64,000 nucleotides of DNA, taken from contig NC_049904.1 in assembly GCF_001411555.2 (NCBI RefSeq), forward strand, positions 20,225,370 through 20,289,369, in the 5' to 3' direction. Positions 51,190 through 61,212 of this stretch are shown here, piece after piece. Every line of letters starts with the position of its first letter. The first letter of the stretch is position 1. The DNA is from Juglans regia (Eukaryota; Streptophyta; Magnoliopsida; Fagales; Juglandaceae). Under the pieces are notes generated by a model, which saw nothing but the letters and a program-made list of their open reading frames with translations, did no database searches and had not been told where the DNA came from. The position numbers and the translations under genes are program-made.

Positions 51190-52010
51190 ATTTAATTTAT
51201 TGTTTAAGCACAGGTTGCGCAAGAGGCTTACAGCAAGGACCACGAGGGGCGGCTGGTGAATTTCGGCGGCGGCTTGGCTGGGACCGGCTGGGAGCGGCGG
51301 AAGCGCACTGTGGGGGTGAGAGAGAAAGAGAGTGATGAGAGAGAGAGAGAGAACGTGGTGGGAGAAAGAGAGAGAGACGGCGAGGATGCCGTGGCTTACC
51401 GAGAGGAATACCGAGAGGAACACGGCGGCTTGGGGGTGGCGTGAAGGTGACCGGCAGTGATCTCTATGCAGGTGGCAATGTCGTGGAGGAGGCTGGTGGC
51501 GTGGGGTGGCTGGTTTGTGTCTCACGGTATTGTGGGCACAATCAATTTTCGGTGAGTGAAACAGAGGAGGAGTGTTGGGCGGTGCTGGGGTGGTGTTGGG
51601 CGGTTCTGGGGTGGTGTTTGGCTGTACTGGGGTGGCGTGGGTCTACGGTACGTGGTGCGTGCGAGACAGAGCCTGCGGTGCAACTGGGCCAGAGTTGGAC
51701 GTGGGCGATGGCTGGATAGCGGGATTCGACCGAGACGTTGCTCGCAATATAGGGTGGCTCGCGGTGGGGCTTTGGCAGTGCTTGGAGGCTCACTGCAACT
51801 CAGGCAGCAGCAGGTTACTCTTAGGTTGAAGGTGATTTACGGGAGGGTATGTTCTGTGTGTGATACTCGTGTAATGGAAGGAAAATAAAAAGACTAAGAT
51901 AAAACCCTAGAGAAACAAATGGAAGAGAGTCGAGACGTGCATGCATGAACGTGGAGAAGTACATGGCATGGAGTCCGACCCTTAGTTCTCACGGGTTGGG
52001 CTTTTTGAGT
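51190..52010. repeat. GC-rich LTR-like fragment with a roughly 20-bp minisatellite
   Basis: Its composition and phrases (GAGAGAGAGAGA followed by CGGCG-rich codons) match the GC-rich module of LTR no. 5 (49,030-49,560). At 51,575-51,640 a unit like TGGGCGGTNCTGGGGTGGTG is repeated three times. It is probably a truncated LTR nested in the CACTA element. Overlapping reading frames on both strands reflect composition. Confidence 0.5.
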
Positions 52011-52396
52011 CCATTTTAAAGTGTTTGAGCCTATTTATATTGTATAGAATTAATAAATGGATTAGTCTGTTACCACATTATAATTTATTCGGCTTGTAAG
52101 AAATTTTCTAAATCTAAATCTTTAATAAATATTAATAGACCTAGACTGAAATTCTCAATTAACCAAATCCCGTCTTGTAAATTTTTCAAGTCAATTCCAA
52201 CATAAAAAATCTCATTTGGTCATTTAAATAAGTTTATAACTTAATGATCAAGCTCAATAAAAATTCATATCCCGTCATAATAAAATATTTGGCCCGTGGT
52301 CTATTCAAAATTTATGCAATAAATATCAAATAGATTTCCCATATATAATAATTTAAAAAAAATTATAGATCAGGGCTTGGTGCTTGGCCTAGTGTA

Positions 52397-53030
52397 AAAA
52401 TTAAACGTCGTTAAATATTTATTTTTGCGGCATATTAATAAACGACGCTACTTTAAATACTGCTAAATCCTCTATACTTTATTGACATTTATGCAAACGC
52501 CGACAAATGTATATTAAATTAACGGAGTTAAAATTAAACTTCATTAAATATATGTTTTCGCATCATATCAATCAACGCCGCTAATTTAAATGTCGTTAAA
52601 TCCTCTCTATTTTATGGATGTTTATGCAAATGCCGACAAATGTATATTAAATTACCGACGTAAAAATTAAACATCGTTAAATATCTATTCTTGCGGCATA
52701 TCAATAAACGTCGCTACTTTAAATGTCGCTAAATCCTATATACTATTACCGACGTTTATGCCAATGTCGGTAAATGTACATTTAATTAATGGCATGCAAA
52801 TGAAACGTCGATAAAAGACTATGATCCCGACATATCTATAACTATCATAATATAAATGCCACCAAATCAACTCTAAGGTGCCGGCGTTTATGCAAACGCC
52901 AGTAACTGTATATTAAAGTAGTGGCGTATAGGCATTGGCGCCACTAATTATCGACGCATAAATAATACGTCGGCAAATTACTATTTTTACCGTCATTTAC
53001 ATAAATGCCATTAATATAAATGCCGGCAAA
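52397..53030. repeat. 133-bp subterminal tandem repeats of CACTA element 2
   Basis: AAAATTAAAC-like unit starts occur at 52,397, 52,530, 52,664 and about 52,798 (period 133-134 bp), with a diverged fifth near 52,960. Each unit contains AAACGTCGTTAAAT and CAAACGCCGACAAATG elements, whose CGNCG cores repeat on both strands. These fit transposase-binding subterminal repeats. Confidence 0.8.
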
Positions 53031-53368
53031 TTGCCCTTTTTTTGTAGTGAATTAGTATTGAAATTCATTTATAAAAATTAGGATACTAAATTATATAATA
53101 ATAAGTAACATACTTTAAAACCCTGACTATCTTCTGTATTAAAAATTATACTGAAAACAAAGCCTTCATAAAGTAAATTAAAAATCAAGCTAAACGTGTA
53201 ACCAGGACTATTTTTGAGAATTGACCATAAATATGAATGGTTTTTTGGTATGGTTGGAACCTAAAAGGCAACCCAAACTACCCCGTGTAATAGAGAGGAG
53301 CCCATACTCACTGAGAGGGATAGAGAGACGCAACGGGGTAGTGCTAGGCGAAGCTCGCTAATAATCAT

Positions 53369-55738
53369 TGTGACGCCCCAGCTCCCACGTACAGAAATAC
53401 GGAAATCGTGACATCGGGATGATGACAACATGGATCACGCATCCCAACAGTAGGTGCTCAAGTGTGTGCAATATGCAAAAAGTGCACAACAAAAGTCGCA
53501 GCGATTAAATTAAAAGCTAGCCAATTGAGTACCAGAATTTTAAATACAGACGTACCAAAATAAATATAGTATAGAAAAGAGTTATACACTTATCCCAAAA
53601 TATAATACAAGGGGAAAAATACATAAGTGGGAAAATAAATCTCGATACACGAGAGCAACCCCAAGTTACTCCTCCAGTGGAGCCAAAGCTTAAGGCTCGT
53701 CGTCCTCATCTGCATCAAAATCTGCAATACCATAAAATAATATCGCAGGTAAGTAATAATCCAATCAACCCACGAGATAAAAATGCATGAATGCAACCAA
53801 CAAACATGCGTGCACATGACGAATCTCGAATATGATCCAAAAAGCTCATTTCCCCGAAAATGATTATTTTCCAATGCACGACAAAAATCTCATTTGACCC
53901 AAAACATGCCATAAATAATATATCAATTTCCCAGAAAATGACCCAACATAATCATTTATCGGACACTAAGGTGGGACTCTACCACCATCCCTACTGCATG
54001 CACCGTAGGCAAGAATCACAGGAGGGACTCTACCACCATCCCTACCGTGTGCACCGTAGGCGGGAATCGCAGGCAAGCTTTTACCACCATCCCTGCTTAC
54101 CACTATCGCTACAGTTCCTTTTCACACAAGAGGTACCTAATAGAGCACTGTAGACGGCAATCACAGGTGGGACTCTTCCACCATCCCTACTTACCACCAT
54201 CCCTACCGTGTGCACCGTAGGCGGGACTCTACCACCATCCCTACTTACCACCATCCCTACAGTTTCTTTTAACACAAGAGGTACCTAGCATTGTAGGCGA
54301 GAATCACAGGCGAGACTTTACCACCATCCCTACCGCGTGCACCGTAGGCGGGAATCATAGGCGAGACTATACCACCATCCCTGCTTACCACCATCTCTAC
54401 AGTCTCTTTTCCTTTCTCTCAAACTGATCAATCCAATCATTTCAAACATACTCAAAATCATCTCACATAAAAACACAATTTTCAAGTATGCAATTATGTG
54501 AAAACCTAGTTTTCAAGTATACACATGAACATGTATGCAATTATGCGAAAACCCAGTTTTCATTTATGAACATGAACATGCGTGTAAATGCATTGTATAT
54601 GACACAACACAAATATTCAATAGCCAACAATTCCCCGTATAACCTAATCACACAACCACTCCATCCTCCTATCCAACCGACCCCCTTACTCCTCGGACTC
54701 AGTCCAACACAACCAACCAGTTCACAATAAATATGAGTTAGCGCAAAAATATATTTAGATCTCAAAAGTTCTTTGGAAATATACTTACAATGTTATAATA
54801 TAATTTTTGAAGGATCACGGAGATGCTAGAAGTGTATTTTGGACTATGGTCGTGTGTCTCAAAATGCAAGATTTTGAACGGAGATAAACAAATACTTGAG
54901 ATTGCTAGGGAAGGGCTTAGGGGTGTTGGTGAAGCTAATGGTGGTGGTGGTTGGCCGTGGGCGGCAGCGTGGGCAGCGGTTTGAAGTTAAAACACACAAA
55001 TCGAAAATGAAGATGGAGGAGCTTCACCGGTGGTGGATCGGGGCGGAGGATGGGTGGGTTAGGTAGCTGGGAGGCTACCGGTGTTGTGGTGAAAATATGG
55101 TGGCCAATGGTGGCGCGACGGTGGCGTTGGAGCACAAAGGCTGTGCGGCTTGAAGCCGTGCGTGGAGGAGATTTGCAGCGCGAGAGGGGGTGAAAACAGA
55201 GGGGTGAGGTCACCGGCAGGTGGGAAGATGAATGGGAGGGGTGGTGACAGTAATGGGCAGTGCACGGCGGCGCTAAGGCGGATAAAACAAACGGATGAGA
55301 GAGAGGGAGGGTGTCGCGCGCTGGAAGGGAGAGAGATGCATTGGAAAAGAGAAAAAGAAATGAAGGAAAAAGAAGAAGAAGAGAAGAAAAAGAAGAGAAG
55401 AAAAAAAAGAGAGAGGAAAAAAGATGAGGTCCAATCCTCACATCTTGGGTCACCAAATGATCCAACAAAAAGAATTTCAAAACATGGAGTTAAATAAAAT
55501 AATTTAAACATAGTGACTAAATAAAAATAAAAGAATTAAATCCAACAATAAACTAATTTAAAATAAAGAGCAATTTAAATGCACAACAATAATTAATATT
55601 AAGAAAGCATATCAAAATAAATTTCACAATTTAAAAATCATAAAAATAAAGCAACGAAAAATCCGATAAACTTAAAACAAGAGAACCAATATTTAAATTA
55701 ATTAAAACAATCCTTCAATTAAAATACGGGGTATCACA
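53369..55738 (-). mobile_element. solo LTR no. 6
   Basis: A 2,370-bp unit. On the minus strand it starts TGTGATACCCCG at 55,738 and ends GGGGCGTCACA at 53,369. Flanks ATCAT and GTCAA are only partly alike, so the target duplication has diverged. It has the same module order as LTR no. 4: GC-rich block (54,930-55,330), 47-bp-type repeats (54,480-54,600) and minisatellite (53,965-54,400). Its insertion point in copy D corresponds to that of LTR no. 4 in copy B. Confidence 0.8.
53965..54400 (-). repeat. roughly 50-bp minisatellite, inverted counterpart
   Basis: Repeats of CTACCACCATCCCTAC plus GTAGGCGGGAATCACAGG-type blocks, about eight partial and complete copies. This is the reverse complement of the array at 43,215-43,640. 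The copy order differs between the two arrays, which shows separate expansion after they parted. Confidence 0.88.
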
Positions 55739-56634
55739 GTCAACTCGGCAGCACGGCATTGAGAGAAAGAGAGAAAGTGATCAGGGAGGGCAGGCACGAA
55801 GATGGAGAGAGGCACTGGGAAGGATTGGGTGTGGCTTACCGAGAGCGCAGCTAATATTAAAATAGCAAGCCCATTAATGAAAAATTCGATATTTGCCAAA
55901 ATACAATTTGGTCTCACAATCAATATAAATAAAATACTCAAAAATTAACTACGCTCTTCATATCTATTAATCCAAAAAGAAAAAAAGTTGTTTGGTGCTG
56001 GACCTGGGTGTTACATCATTCCCCCCTTAAAAGAAAATTTCGTCCTTGAAATTTGATGTACCTAACGTCAAGTGTATCCACGCCTAATTTATTCCTCAAT
56101 AATTAAGTCGAACCTAACATTCCAATATTCTAATTTCCCATGTTTCCCACCCGATACCTTAAATAACTCCTAATCCTCTTGGTACACACTTTGACGCATC
56201 CAATGTCAATCTTCATACATCTCGGGATCCAGTTTAAGCCTAAAATACAAACCTCAACAATGGAATTACAAGCCTAATAATAAACTTTGAACTCTCCACA
56301 TAATATAATAACTTCTTACTAGAAGAAAAATAAACTCTCAAACAATCATATTATCAAAAACCATGCTTCCGTTGCACACTATGACAACTTATAGTCCTAA
56401 ACAAATTATATCTCACTCACATACATCTAAAATTAACTAAGCCCCCCATTTAACCAGTGCATAGAATTACACCTACTGGAACTAAAATCTCAAATGTCAT
56501 AAAAGTCGTTTCCTTAAAAATATGCAAAATCTAAAACCTCAAATTTTGTGGGACACATTCCATAGGTCTGCAAGTGCGAAAACCTTACATATCATCAAAA
56601 AATCATATCTTGGAGCCTGAAAAATTCTATGCAG

Positions 56635-56840
56635 GTTTGGGGAATGAGACAAAACACAAAATTTTCATCTCATCTCATCATTACACATTTTTCAAATCCC
56701 TGTACAAAATATAATAAACAATTCAACTTTTTCAAATCTCAATTCAACTTTTTTCAAATCCCAAAACAATAATAATCTTAAAATATAATATTTTAAACTT
56801 TCATCTAAAACCAAAAATTCTCATCTCACCCCCCAAACTT
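56635..56840 (-). repeat. MITE-like repeat inside copy D
   Basis: Contains TTCATCTCATCTCATCATTAC at one end and CATCTCACCCCCCAAAC at the other. It is the reverse complement of the repeat at 40,800-40,990 and lies at the same internal position. Confidence 0.65.
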
Positions 56841-57683
56841 GCTTGAATCACATTTAAAATATGCTGCTTCACTAAACCTCAAATTTCTAAAAACTCAATT
56901 TATAAAATCTGCTGGGTCTCAAAACTTAAATTTCAACATATCATCTCTTTGCCCTCAATTTTCTATACCTCCATTCTGAATTAATTTCCTAGCCCATAGA
57001 TATTCAAAATGTCATATATTATAGTCTGCAGAACCTCAAATCTGGCTTTTGATTAAGCTTATGTATACCTTGAAAATCTAAACCTTAAATCTTATATAAA
57101 TCATTTGTTAAAGTCTACAGAATAAGCCTACTGAATCTAAAACTTCAAACGTCATAAAAAATCATTTATTAAAATCTACCACTCTAAAATCTCAGATTTC
57201 TTAGGCCACCTACCTTGAGCCTACAAACGCTCAAACCAAATATCTTAAAAATCATATCCTGGTGCCTACAAAATTCTAAAACCTTAAATTTCATCCAACA
57301 CCTTATTATAGTATGTAGAATCTCAAACATGTCTCTGATACCAAGTGTAATATCCCAATAGAAAGTCTAAACCACATAAATTATACTCCAAAATGACTTG
57401 TCAATAATACCATTAGAGCCATATTGAAACTTTATAAAGAGCAAGATCTTCTCATTTCTAAGCAATGTGGGATCCCATACACCATCTACCATTATCCTTA
57501 TCATATGGGGTATCACATAAACGTATTAGTATCAAAATATTCTGTTCCAATGTTTCAACTGGAATGGTCACTGAAATGAAATCCAAAACTTTGATGCTTA
57601 TATACGTTGGACCGTAACACAGTCTATATAATATTGAGAATTGAGATGAAGACATCAAAATACAAGTAGCCAAATATCATGAC

Positions 57684-57942
57684 CTTTTGGCGAACAGCTG
57701 CCAATATTCCAGCATCCACGCGACGAATCTCACTGTGTATCTTTTGCATGAGTGGCTCAACACCAGATAAAGATGCCTCTGGATATTCACCACATAACGC
57801 CAACATCATTATAAGCACCACAAAAGAATAAAATTATGGATAACATATTTTGGGGAACAAAATTACCATAAAATAGCAGGAGAAAGAGCAAACCTGCAGG
57901 GAACATCTGATTGATTTATTCCAGCGCGCTCGACTTGTCCAT
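57684..57942 (-). pseudogene. VPS53-like 5' fragment (two exons) with early stop
   Basis: Exon 1 (57,894-57,942) starts MDKSSALE, then has TAA (57,916-57,918) where VPS53 homologues have tyrosine, followed by INQMFPA. Exon 2 (57,684-57,778) reads EASLSGVEPLMQKIHSEIRR and on through VDAGILAAVRQ. Splice sites GTTTGC/ATCCAG and GTCATG fit, and the frame joins as phase 1. VPS53 is a GARP-complex subunit for endosome-to-Golgi retrograde transport. About 800 residues are missing: the sequence to the left turns into mobile DNA near 57,620 and no later exon was found. A methionine four codons after the stop could in principle restart translation, so a long-intron functional gene is not strictly excluded. 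Identification rests on recognition of the conserved N-terminus. Confidence 0.75.
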
Positions 57943-58310
57943 GGTCGGTGGCGTGGAAGCTCGAACCGAAGCTTACATGAATTTCTAATGGATCTCAATT
58001 TCGCTTTGAATCCATTAGAGAGAGAGCGAGATAGAGAGAAGGTCCGGTCCGAAAGGTGCTCAATGGTGCAGCGAAAATGGTGTGCCACGTGAGGGAGCTG
58101 TGCAATGTCACGAACTGCAGGGAGTCAGGGACTGGAACTGAGATCTGAGGAGTTGAGGAATGGAAATGAAGTCGCGGGTGGGAGAATGACTAGAAGGAAG
58201 ACGCGGGCTAGCTACGAGCTTGGGCTTTCACACCAGGCTGCGAGATTGGAATTAGTCTGCGTGGTTGGATTACTTCAATGGGTTTAGGCCCACTTAAACG
58301 AGAAAGGTTA
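57943..58310 (-). promoter_or_regulatory. presumed 5' leader and promoter remnant of the VPS53-like fragment
   Basis: Unique sequence immediately upstream of the ATG, with a GAGAGAGAGCGAGATAGAGAG run (CT-rich on the gene strand, typical of plant leaders) at about 58,017-58,040. A CCACGTGAG G-box-like motif lies at about 58,084. It shows no transposon similarity that I can see until the T runs near 58,330. Confidence 0.4.
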
Positions 58311-58389
58311 TTAGCTGGATGATTGGCCTTTTTTTTTTGTTTTTTTGTTTTTTTGTTTTTTTTGCCTTATGTTGCTTATGTTATTAGTT

Positions 58390-58615
58390 TAATGGCTTGT
58401 TTGTTTTCAGTAAACTTTTCAATTTATCTCATTTCATCTAATTATTATAATTTTTTTAAATTTTCATATAAAATAAAATAAATGATTTAATTTTTTCAAA
58501 TCTCAAAGTAAAAATAATATTAAAAAAATATATTATAATAATATGTTATTCAATTTTTAACTTTAATCTCAATTTATCTCTTCTCATCTATAAAAACAAA
58601 CGAGGTCTAGTAGTA
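58390..58615 (-). repeat. MITE-like dispersed repeat
   Basis: Starts CTTGTTTGTTTTCAG and ends TATAAAAACAAACGAGGTC, so its ends are imperfect inverted repeats. The interior is nearly the same as the copy at 11,110-11,310 (for example TCAAATCTCAAARTAAAAATA). Confidence 0.7.
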
Positions 58616-61080
58616 GTTGGCCTACGAGGCCTAGTAGAGAGGAAGAATTCCCTCAAATAACTGTAGTGGAGCAGATAATATTTTTCATTCAGAAAGAATC
58701 ATAATATTTTTGCTTTACTTCTTCTTCTTCCTTCTACTACTCGGAGGTCTTCCCACTCTCGAAGTGAGATATTTCATTTACAATACTCTATTAATTCATA
58801 CAAATTACAGGCGTGTGTTACATGCAAATTGTTACTCGTGGGTTGCAATCAAAGTGCAATAGTGCTTTTCGGGTAAGCAATATAAGCAATGTGCACGAGG
58901 TTGCTGAAGTATGTTTTGCTGAATACAGTGTGCGACACGATGATGGCCCGGCAAGGCTTCTTTGTGGTCCGTTCAGTGCTACGGAAGATCGGTTTCGATC
59001 GCGATATATGTTGTAGAAGAAAGGGTATATTTGGCAACAAGGATAGTAATCATACATCACTTGCAACTAATTCACAATGGAAAAATATTAGATACAGTTA
59101 TGAAATGTGTTAGCACAGTGCATTATTTTTTAAAAAAATTGGTAGATATGGAACCTACATAAAAAGATTATTTTTTAATGGTTAACTCCATTCTGTTTCA
59201 AAGAGAATACGTGATGCTTGCACACTCTATGACTGTATCATCATTACTCATTCAGAATAATGCAAAATAATGCAAAAAGAAAAATTTTACTTATTATCCC
59301 TACACCACACACCTGCTTTTATTTCTTATCTTTTACTTTTTTGTCCTTAGTATGCGTGTGGTGTAAGGATGATAGGTATAATAACTCTTGTAAAAAATAA
59401 GCATATTGTTTGGGCCATCTTAACCTAACCAAGCGATTGCAACACTATTTGTTCTTTTCGCATTAGAACTTTTCATTTCCTACTCCCACCTCTGCTTCCA
59501 ATACAATTTCTAGGTCAAAACTTCTTTTAATGTTAGCCTTCAACTTCCACTTTCCTTGATATGGTCAAAACTTTCATACATGTAGGTTCATCAACCATAA
59601 ATTCATGCTCCTGTACTCACTAAACTCACGGATTCAAACAAGCACACTCACGTTTCAAGTAGCCTTGTGACGTTGATATATATATATATAAAAATAAATA
59701 AAAAAAGAGGTCATCACACGACTAGATGTATGTTTGACCGAAGTCTTTCATGTTGTTACCTCTCTAATCACTTACCCGACTTCAACTTTTAATCACAAAA
59801 GAGTGAATGCATGTAAGATAAAGTTCTTTTATCTTCGTCATATATGAAGATAAAAAAAATATCGACAATTGGGATTAAATGCATCAATTACATATTTATT
59901 GAAACTATTTATATTCATATAATATTTGTATTAAAACTAGTCAATGAATATTATATTTTATACTCTTTTATACATGATATAAAGTGCTTGAATTCCATTA
60001 TATATGATTTTAATACTTTTGTCAATATTAAAATAACCGATTCAAAATAGTTATAAATCACCCGATTCAATTTGTTAAATCACCTGATTTATTGCATTGA
60101 TCTTTATCCGATTATGAATCTGATTCTGATTTTTCAAGCCTAGTACTTAGTGTTGCTTGTCAACAAGATGGACTAGCTGCACTTTGCAGCACCTGCAGCT
60201 ATTTTTTACCAAATCAAAAAAGTGGCTCTCATCGTTATCTTCAACTCACACTCAGTTGGTGGTCTGTCCCCTTGCATTGGCACAGTCATCACACGTGTTG
60301 TTTTGAATGTTCTAACCCCACGTACATGGGGTGACTGAAATGATCATGGTAACAAATCAAGATCTCAACTACATTTCTTCAAATCCTACACTCTTATCTC
60401 AAGATTCAAGTTTAGAAACTTCACATTTCTACATGCATGCATGAATGCTTCACTTTCAAGTCTTGTCATGCGTACACATTTTCATGATTTGCTTCTTATT
60501 CAAACATGCATCACATTAGTTCATACCTCAAAGTACATCAAGCACGTCGTAATTGAGAAATAGTAAGAAATATGGATGTAGTACTTACATTTTTACCACA
60601 AGCTTCTTGTATTTGATTTTCTATAAATGAACTTGTGATTTAAAGTGATGTTTGATAGTTGGAAAAACTTAGGAAAATGAGAGAAAAATGGGGGAGACTC
60701 AGCAAAGGGGTTAAAGGATACACACACAGAGTTGTAGCCTTTTTCTTAAATTCTAGCCCATTTATGTATCAAATATCGGAATTCCTAAATTCATTAATGT
60801 GTCTCATTAATTTATGTATCCTTTCATATTATTCATCTTCCTATGCCTATACAAGGGTGTCTTGAGAATCAATTGTACAGCACGAAAAATTTGAGGTGAA
60901 TAATATTAAGCTCCTCAAGAGCTACTTTTCTATATTGTAATCTTTCAATTCTCTTGCTATTTCTCTTTAGTTTTACAATAGTTTTCTCTCCCTAAGCTAT
61001 TTTAATATATTTTTTTAACCTCATTTAACTTTTTATTTAAAACAATGATAAAAATCAGGAGAACAAAAAAAGAGGAGAAA
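58616..61080. other. intergenic stretch without recognisable gene
   Basis: Mostly AT-rich unique-looking sequence. Overlapping short frames at 58,813-59,162 exist on both strands but resemble nothing I know. A pair of inverted ATAATA/ACACCACACACCT phrases around 59,240-59,390 may be a small degenerate element. No RNA gene or long conserved frame was seen. Confidence 0.4.
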
Positions 61081-61084
61081 CACC

Positions 61085-61212
61085 ACCCACAAGAGCCACA
61101 CCTCGTGGTTAGCCACCGTCGGCCACCCCGCAATGGCCCTCTACAGGCGGAATGTGCAACCCAATCTAGTTAGCCAATGGTGGCCACCCAGTTGGGGGCT
61201 CGACCACCCCCT
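61085..61212. repeat. GGCCACC-rich short repeat, left half
   Basis: Contains TTAGCCACCGTCGGCCACC and ATGGTGGCCACCCAGTTGGGG. Its continuation on the far side of solo LTR no. 7 (63,488-63,545: GTGTGGCCACCAAGGGCC) indicates that the LTR inserted into this GC-rich repeat. Confidence 0.5.

Larger units (their letters stand above)
49933..53049 (-). mobile_element. 5' region and terminus of the second CACTA element
   Basis: Upstream of the transposase start (on its strand) lies about 1.2 kb of AT-rich sequence, then a GC-rich foreign block (51,190-52,010), 133-bp tandem units (52,397-53,030) and a terminus ending TTTTTTTGTAGTG at 53,049. Read inward this is CACTACAAAAAAAGGGC, a CACTA end. Sequence right of 53,049 matches the LTR of copy C (about 12,467 onward), so the element landed in copy D. 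The opposite terminus was not found near 44-45 kb. Confidence 0.65.
53050..57620 (-). mobile_element. non-coding LTR retrotransposon derivative, copy D
   Basis: Minus-oriented counterpart of copy B. The primer site (reverse complement of CATGTCTCTGATACCA) is at 57,328-57,343, next to an LTR end at 57,346. The internal region (56,034-57,327) is non-coding. The purine tract (reverse complement of CCCCCCTTAAAAG) is at 56,021-56,033, and the LTR start TGTAACACCC is at 56,015. Solo LTR no. 6 interrupts the 3' LTR, which resumes at 53,050-53,368. Similarity to copies B and C stops near 57,615, abutting a VPS53-like gene fragment. Confidence 0.65.

Noticed and set aside
54935..55511. Two overlapping minus-strand frames and a K/E-rich plus-strand frame
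   Set aside because: They are composition effects of the pyrimidine tract and GC-rich block of solo LTR no. 6. Equivalent positions in sister LTRs do not keep the frame.
58813..59162. Overlapping frames on both strands suggesting a small gene
   Set aside because: No frame has recognisable similarity, splice pattern or codon bias. Opposite-strand frames are equally long.
59844..60050. Isoleucine-rich short frame with membrane-like character
   Set aside because: AT-rich background with no supporting motif or neighbour.
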